Source: CAVVXN01 sp963772585
Lineage (GTDB): Bacteria; Planctomycetota; PLA2; JAEUHO01
DNA length: 64,000 nucleotides
NCBI GenBank assembly: GCA_963772585.1
Contig: CAVYXV010000007.1
Coordinates: forward strand, 1 to 64,000
Direction: 5' to 3'
In this document: positions 61,064-64,000 of the stretch, piece after piece
How the letters are laid out: each line of letters starts with the position of its first letter
Position numbering within the stretch: position 1 is the first letter of the stretch
Notes under the pieces: generated by a model
Seen by the model: the letters and a program-made list of their open reading frames with translations, nothing else
Told to the model about the DNA's origin: nothing
Database searches by the model: none
Translations under genes and position numbers: made by a program

Positions 61064-62554
61064 TCAGCGGGCGAGCGACTCCGCCACGGCGATCTGGCTG
61101 CAGATGACGTTGAAGAACCCCTCGCCGGTGGGGTCGCCGGCGGTCGGCGTGCAGAACTCGTCGTAGCTCAGCGGCAACCGGGCGATCTCGCCGCCCGTGT
61201 TCGTGTCGGTGATGACGAGGTCCATGGTCGCCCCCGTCGTGTGGTGGGCGCTCACGCAGACGAGCAGGAGGGACGTCTGGTTCGCGCCGACACCCGTCGC
61301 CGTCGCGGGCGTGACGGACGCGGGCTGGAGCGAGGAGTCCACGTTCTGGAGCTGGAAGCTGACGTTGGTGGTCGGGAAGTTCGCTCCCGTCACCCACTCG
61401 ACCTGGCAGCAGCACTGGAGGTCCTCGCCGCCGCACTCCGTGGACGTCATGTTCAGGCTTCCGAAGTCTGGGATGTCGCCCACGTCCGGGGTGCAGCGCT
61501 GCCGGTACGTGATGCTCATCCTCCCGATCTCGACACCTCCGGGCGACGTCCTCGCGACGAACTCGAAGCTGTCGAGGAGGTTGTGGTTCCCGTCGATGCA
61601 GATCGTGAAGCTCACGATGCTCTGCATCTCCACGCTGGTGACGGTGGAGGGGGTGATGACCGGGTTCAGACCCGCGCTCGCGTTCTCCGCGGTGAAGGAC
61701 ACGTCCCCGGCGAGCCCCTGAGGCGGGAGCCACTCGAAGTCGCAGCAGCACCGGAGCGGGTCGCCGATGCAGTCGGGGCTGGCGAGGTCCATGGACGGTG
61801 CGCCGGCGACGGCACCCAGTTCGGGGGTGCAGGGCATCCGGTAGACGATCTGCTCCCTCCCGACCTCCAGGCCTCCCGGCGTGGTCGTGGCCACGAGCTG
61901 GAATCCGTCGAGCAGGTTGTGATCCGCGTTGATGCAGATCGTGAAGTTCTCGATGACACCCGGCTCGACTCCGGTCAGGGTGCTGGGGATGATCTGGACC
62001 GTGAGACCGGTCGAGACGTTCTCGGCCGTGAGGAGGATGTCGCCCGAGACGTTGGGCCCGGGGAGCCACTCGAAGTCGCAGCAGCAGAGGAGCGTCTCGC
62101 CCCCGCAGTCGATCGAGACGAGGTTCAGGTTGTTCGACAGCGGCTCGATGGTCGGTCGGCACTGCTCCGAGTAGATGAGCAGGGCCCGCCCGTATTCCGT
62201 CCCGCTCGTCTGGCCGCGCAGGACCACCTGCACGGAGTCCCCGAGCGTGTGGTTCAGGGAGACGCAGACCTGGAACCGCTCGCCCACGAGGGGCTGCACG
62301 CCGGTGAGAAGGGCGGGGGCGACCACCGCGTCGAGCGACGCGCCCTCGTTCTCGAGCGAGATCACGATCGACGTGTCGGAGATGTCCCGAGGCGGAAGCC
62401 ACTCGAAGGTACAGCAGCAGCGCGGCGAACCGCTCTGCCCGAAGTCGTCGTCCCCGCACCCGCAGCCCGGGTTGCCGAGGAACACCAACGACGCCAGGGC
62501 GAACACCACCACGAGGCTCCAGGCTCCGGCAGGGAGCCGTGCGGTCCGTTCCAT
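61064..62554 (-). CDS. Secreted six-cysteine repeat protein, four repeats
   Basis: 496 residues from ATG 62554. Signal/anchor 'AWSLVVVFALASLVFLGNPG' and C-G-C-G-D-D-D are nearly the same as in the neighbouring paralogue. Four repeats begin 'RCCCTFEWLPPRDISDTSIV', 'LCCCDFEWLPGPNVSGDILL', 'RCCCDFEWLPPQGLAGDVSF' and 'QCCCQVEWVTGANFPTTNVS', each with the C-C-C / C / C / C spacing and beta-rich segments. The last repeat resembles the last repeat of the paralogue ('ARLPLSYDEFCTPTAGDPTG' versus 'ARLPLTYETTCIATPGDPTG'). The two proteins thus differ by internal repeat number. Function unknown; probably an extracellular disulfide-rich repeat fibre or adhesin. Confidence 0.78.
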   Translation of the reverse strand: MERTARLPAGAWSLVVVFALASLVFLGNPGCGCGDDDFGQSGSPRCCCTFEWLPPRDISDTSIVISLENEGASLDAVVAPALLTGVQPLVGERFQVCVSLNHTLGDSVQVVLRGQTSGTEYGRALLIYSEQCRPTIEPLSNNLNLVSIDCGGETLLCCCDFEWLPGPNVSGDILLTAENVSTGLTVQIIPSTLTGVEPGVIENFTICINADHNLLDGFQLVATTTPGGLEVGREQIVYRMPCTPELGAVAGAPSMDLASPDCIGDPLRCCCDFEWLPPQGLAGDVSFTAENASAGLNPVITPSTVTSVEMQSIVSFTICIDGNHNLLDSFEFVARTSPGGVEIGRMSITYRQRCTPDVGDIPDFGSLNMTSTECGGEDLQCCCQVEWVTGANFPTTNVSFQLQNVDSSLQPASVTPATATGVGANQTSLLLVCVSAHHTTGATMDLVITDTNTGGEIARLPLSYDEFCTPTAGDPTGEGFFNVICSQIAVAESLAR

Positions 62555-62926
62555 CTCCAGTCCTCCTCCACGTCGCGGCGGCCGGTGACCATTCCGTGGC
62601 GGGAATCCACCACTGCACCGGCACGCCGTGCCCGAGGCGAATCTTGCCTCCCGACCCGCCAGAAGGTATGCCCGGGCCGCGGCGGGGATCAAGGACGCCT
62701 TCCGCAACCACGTCACACGAATCCTCGATTTGCAGGGCCCCGGGGGTAGTTGACAGCTTTTACCGGGGCCTTGGCCCTACCCGATCTGCGTGGAGTGCTC
62801 AGGGAGGCGTGACCGGAGCGTGACCCTTCACGGGGAGGCTCTGCCGTGCAGGATGCGCCTCTCCCCGGAGGGGTAGGGGCATGCTGTCGGGGGACGCCCA
62901 GCAGGGGGCGTCGCGGGAGGGAAGCC
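62555..62926. other. Divergent intergenic region
   Basis: It should hold the promoters of the leftward four-repeat protein and the rightward beta-barrel gene. TTGACA occurs at 62750-62755 on the plus strand, but no good -10 box lies 16-18 bases further. A small hairpin GACGCCC-AGCAGG-GGGCGTC (62893-62912) lies just before the Shine-Dalgarno GGGAGG of the beta-barrel gene and could affect its translation. No gene seen. Confidence 0.35.
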
Positions 62927-63736
62927 ATGCGTATCCGCGTCCAAGCCGTCCTCGTGCTCCTTGCTTCGATCGGTGCTCTCGCGCTGACGAGCTGTGCGTC
63001 CCCGCTGGGCGGTCGAGCCGTCGACCGGCCGGTGGCCGTGGCCGGTCTCGAGCGGTCGAGCGTCGTCACGGAGATGGTGCCGGTGGCGGCGCCCGACGAG
63101 GCGACGACCTACTACGCACCGTGCGACACGCCTTGCGGCTCTCCCTGTGCTACGCCCTGCGCTACGCCCTGTGCGCCCGCGCCGTGCGACCCGTGCGGAC
63201 TCCCCTGCGAGAACGGGTGCGGCACGTGGCACGTCCGCGCCGTCGGCGGCTACTCCTTCCAGTTCGGCACCGACTCCGGCGACGGTTGCGGCTACCTCGG
63301 CGGCGACGTCGGATACGTCTCCCCCTGCTGCTGCTGGGGACTCGACGTCTTCTACCGGACGACCTCCGGCGAGTTCGACCGGGAGGTGCCCGTGGTGGGG
63401 GCGGTGCCCTACCTGGGGACCGACGTGGGGCGCTTCCACTTCATCGGCGTGAAGGCCACGTACGAGCGTTCCATCAACAACAGCCGCTGGTTCGGGTACG
63501 CCGGCCTCGGTCCCGTCTACTTCTGGACGGACGACTACGTGAACGACGACACCGGCTTCGGCGGCTTCGCCGAGCTCGGCCTCGGCTACCGGCTGAACCG
63601 TCACTGGCGCCTGCGGGGCGGCGTGGAGTTGATCGGCGTGTCGACCGATGCCGGCCGGCTGGACCCCGCCGACGACGGCAACGCCCGGTGGCTCTTCTTC
63701 GTCTCCCCGGTCGCCCAGGTCCAGTTCGACTTCTGA
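62927..63736 (+). CDS. Outer-membrane beta-barrel lipoprotein with Cys-Pro-rich segment
   Basis: 269 residues from ATG 62927 after GGGAGG. The lipobox is in 'AVLVLLASIGALALTSCASP'. Residues about 65-100 hold a run of P-C/T-P-C repeats with ten cysteines ('CGSPCATPCATPCAPAPCDP'). Then come beta strands of a small barrel: 'WHVRAVGGYSFQFGTDSGDG', 'LGGDVGYVSPCCCWGLDVFY', 'YERSINNSRWFGYAGLGPVY', 'FGGFAELGLGYRLNRHWRLR', ending 'VSPVAQVQFDF' with terminal Phe. Follows the six-cysteine proteins in the opposite direction. The following sigma factor starts at or before its stop. Confidence 0.75.
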   Translation: MRIRVQAVLVLLASIGALALTSCASPLGGRAVDRPVAVAGLERSSVVTEMVPVAAPDEATTYYAPCDTPCGSPCATPCATPCAPAPCDPCGLPCENGCGTWHVRAVGGYSFQFGTDSGDGCGYLGGDVGYVSPCCCWGLDVFYRTTSGEFDREVPVVGAVPYLGTDVGRFHFIGVKATYERSINNSRWFGYAGLGPVYFWTDDYVNDDTGFGGFAELGLGYRLNRHWRLRGGVELIGVSTDAGRLDPADDGNARWLFFVSPVAQVQFDF

Positions 63737-64000
63737 GCGCCAACCCTCGCGATCCGGATCTCGCCGCCCTCGAGGCCGCCGGCCCGGAGCGCCAGCAGCG
63801 CTTGGGGGAGCTCTTCGAGCGCCATCGGGCCCGCCTCGAGCGGATGGTCTCGCTCCGCATGGATCCGGCCCTCCGGCCGAGGGTCGGGGCGTCCGACGTG
63901 CTGCAGGAGGCCTACCTCGAGATCGCCGACCGCCTCGGCGACTACCTGGCGGATCCCCGCATGCCGTTCTTCCTCTGGATCCGCTTCATCACGGCCCAGC
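63733..64000 (+). CDS. ECF sigma factor, 3' end outside window
   Basis: The frame runs from the end of the beta-barrel gene to the window edge: 'LGELFERHRARLERMVSLRM', 'DPALRPRVGASDVLQEAYLE', 'IADRLGDYLADPRMPFFLWI', 'RFITAQ'. This is sigma region 2 of the ECF subgroup abundant in Planctomycetota, with D-V-L-Q-E at the core-binding helix. The start is unclear: no ATG or GTG precedes the conserved part closely, and a CTG at 63733 overlaps the preceding stop. Such sigma factors often precede a serine/threonine kinase gene. Confidence 0.75.
   Translation, partial: MSANPRDPDLAALEAAGPERQQRLGELFERHRARLERMVSLRMDPALRPRVGASDVLQEAYLEIADRLGDYLADPRMPFFLWIRFITAQ

Noticed and set aside
62750..62780. TTGACA as a possible sigma-70 -35 box upstream of the beta-barrel gene
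   Set aside because: No TATAAT-like sequence at 16-18 bases; the match is likely chance.
1..64000. CRISPR array, phage structural module, replication origin or antibiotic cluster
   Set aside because: I looked for regularly spaced repeats, capsid/tail/terminase genes, dnaA-box clusters and large biosynthetic genes and saw none.

Overview
The window is very GC-rich DNA from a Gram-negative-type bacterium, most likely a member of the Planctomycetota or a close relative. Supporting signs: an ECF sigma factor at the right edge with the planctomycete-like 'SDVLQEAYLEIADRL' region; large secreted proteins with prenyltransferase-like toroid and HEAT repeats; many lipobox or signal-peptide proteins; outer-membrane assembly genes (TamA/TamB type); and a tricorn-type protease. 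The phylum call is an inference from gene style, because there is no rRNA in the window.

Left part, about 1-19 kb, is accessory DNA. It holds two tandem paralogues of unknown function (the first cut by the window edge), a complete IS21 element (1.9-4.6 kb), a secreted HEFFH metallopeptidase, and the 3' half of a tRNA-Met gene, which looks like an integration scar. A GNAT gene is split by a complete IS3-family element flanked by 16-bp direct repeats. A phosphotransferase gene is cut off by transposase scraps. The scraps are IS91, IS3/IS481-like and DDE_5 types, one of them a chimeric IS91/DDE reading frame. Between 15.9 and 17.8 kb there is a patchwork of gene ends in alternating directions around one intact VOC gene.

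Middle part, about 17.9-39 kb, is mostly intact chromosome. It contains a secreted toroid protein with a possible attenuator leader, a c-type heme lipoprotein, two methyltransferase-fold proteins, and a DNA polymerase X-like HhH protein. An ABC exporter trio (ATPase, double FtsX permease, HlyD adaptor) follows, then a tricorn protease homologue. Next is a two-gene CydA-like quinol/cytochrome c system whose first gene has a -1 frameshift at a G8 run. A thioredoxin-fold lipoprotein follows whose redox motif is interrupted by an in-frame TGA exactly where a CxxC cysteine is expected. A stem-loop with a GGUC loop lies downstream, so this is a strong selenoprotein candidate. A 1072-residue toroid/HEAT protein and a split Eis-like acetyltransferase complete the section.

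Right part, about 39-64 kb, starts with an ECF sigma gene fused by deletion to the tail of a carboxypeptidase-regulatory-like protein, followed by an HNH protein. A leftward TamB-TamA-HEAT-beta-barrel cluster comes next, then a MEMO/AMMECR1 fusion, an ABC transporter pair, a CnoX-like thioredoxin-TPR protein, a second VOC protein and a neutral zinc metallopeptidase. An Opu-type osmolyte importer (ATPase plus permease/binding fusion) and a GDSL lipoprotein follow. Two paralogous secreted proteins are built from a roughly 110-residue six-cysteine repeat (CCC...C...C...C) that I do not recognise. The window ends with a cysteine-rich beta-barrel lipoprotein and the start of an ECF sigma factor.

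The most interesting items are the TGA-containing redoxin with its SECIS-like hairpin, the six-cysteine repeat paralogues, and the several split or frameshifted genes.
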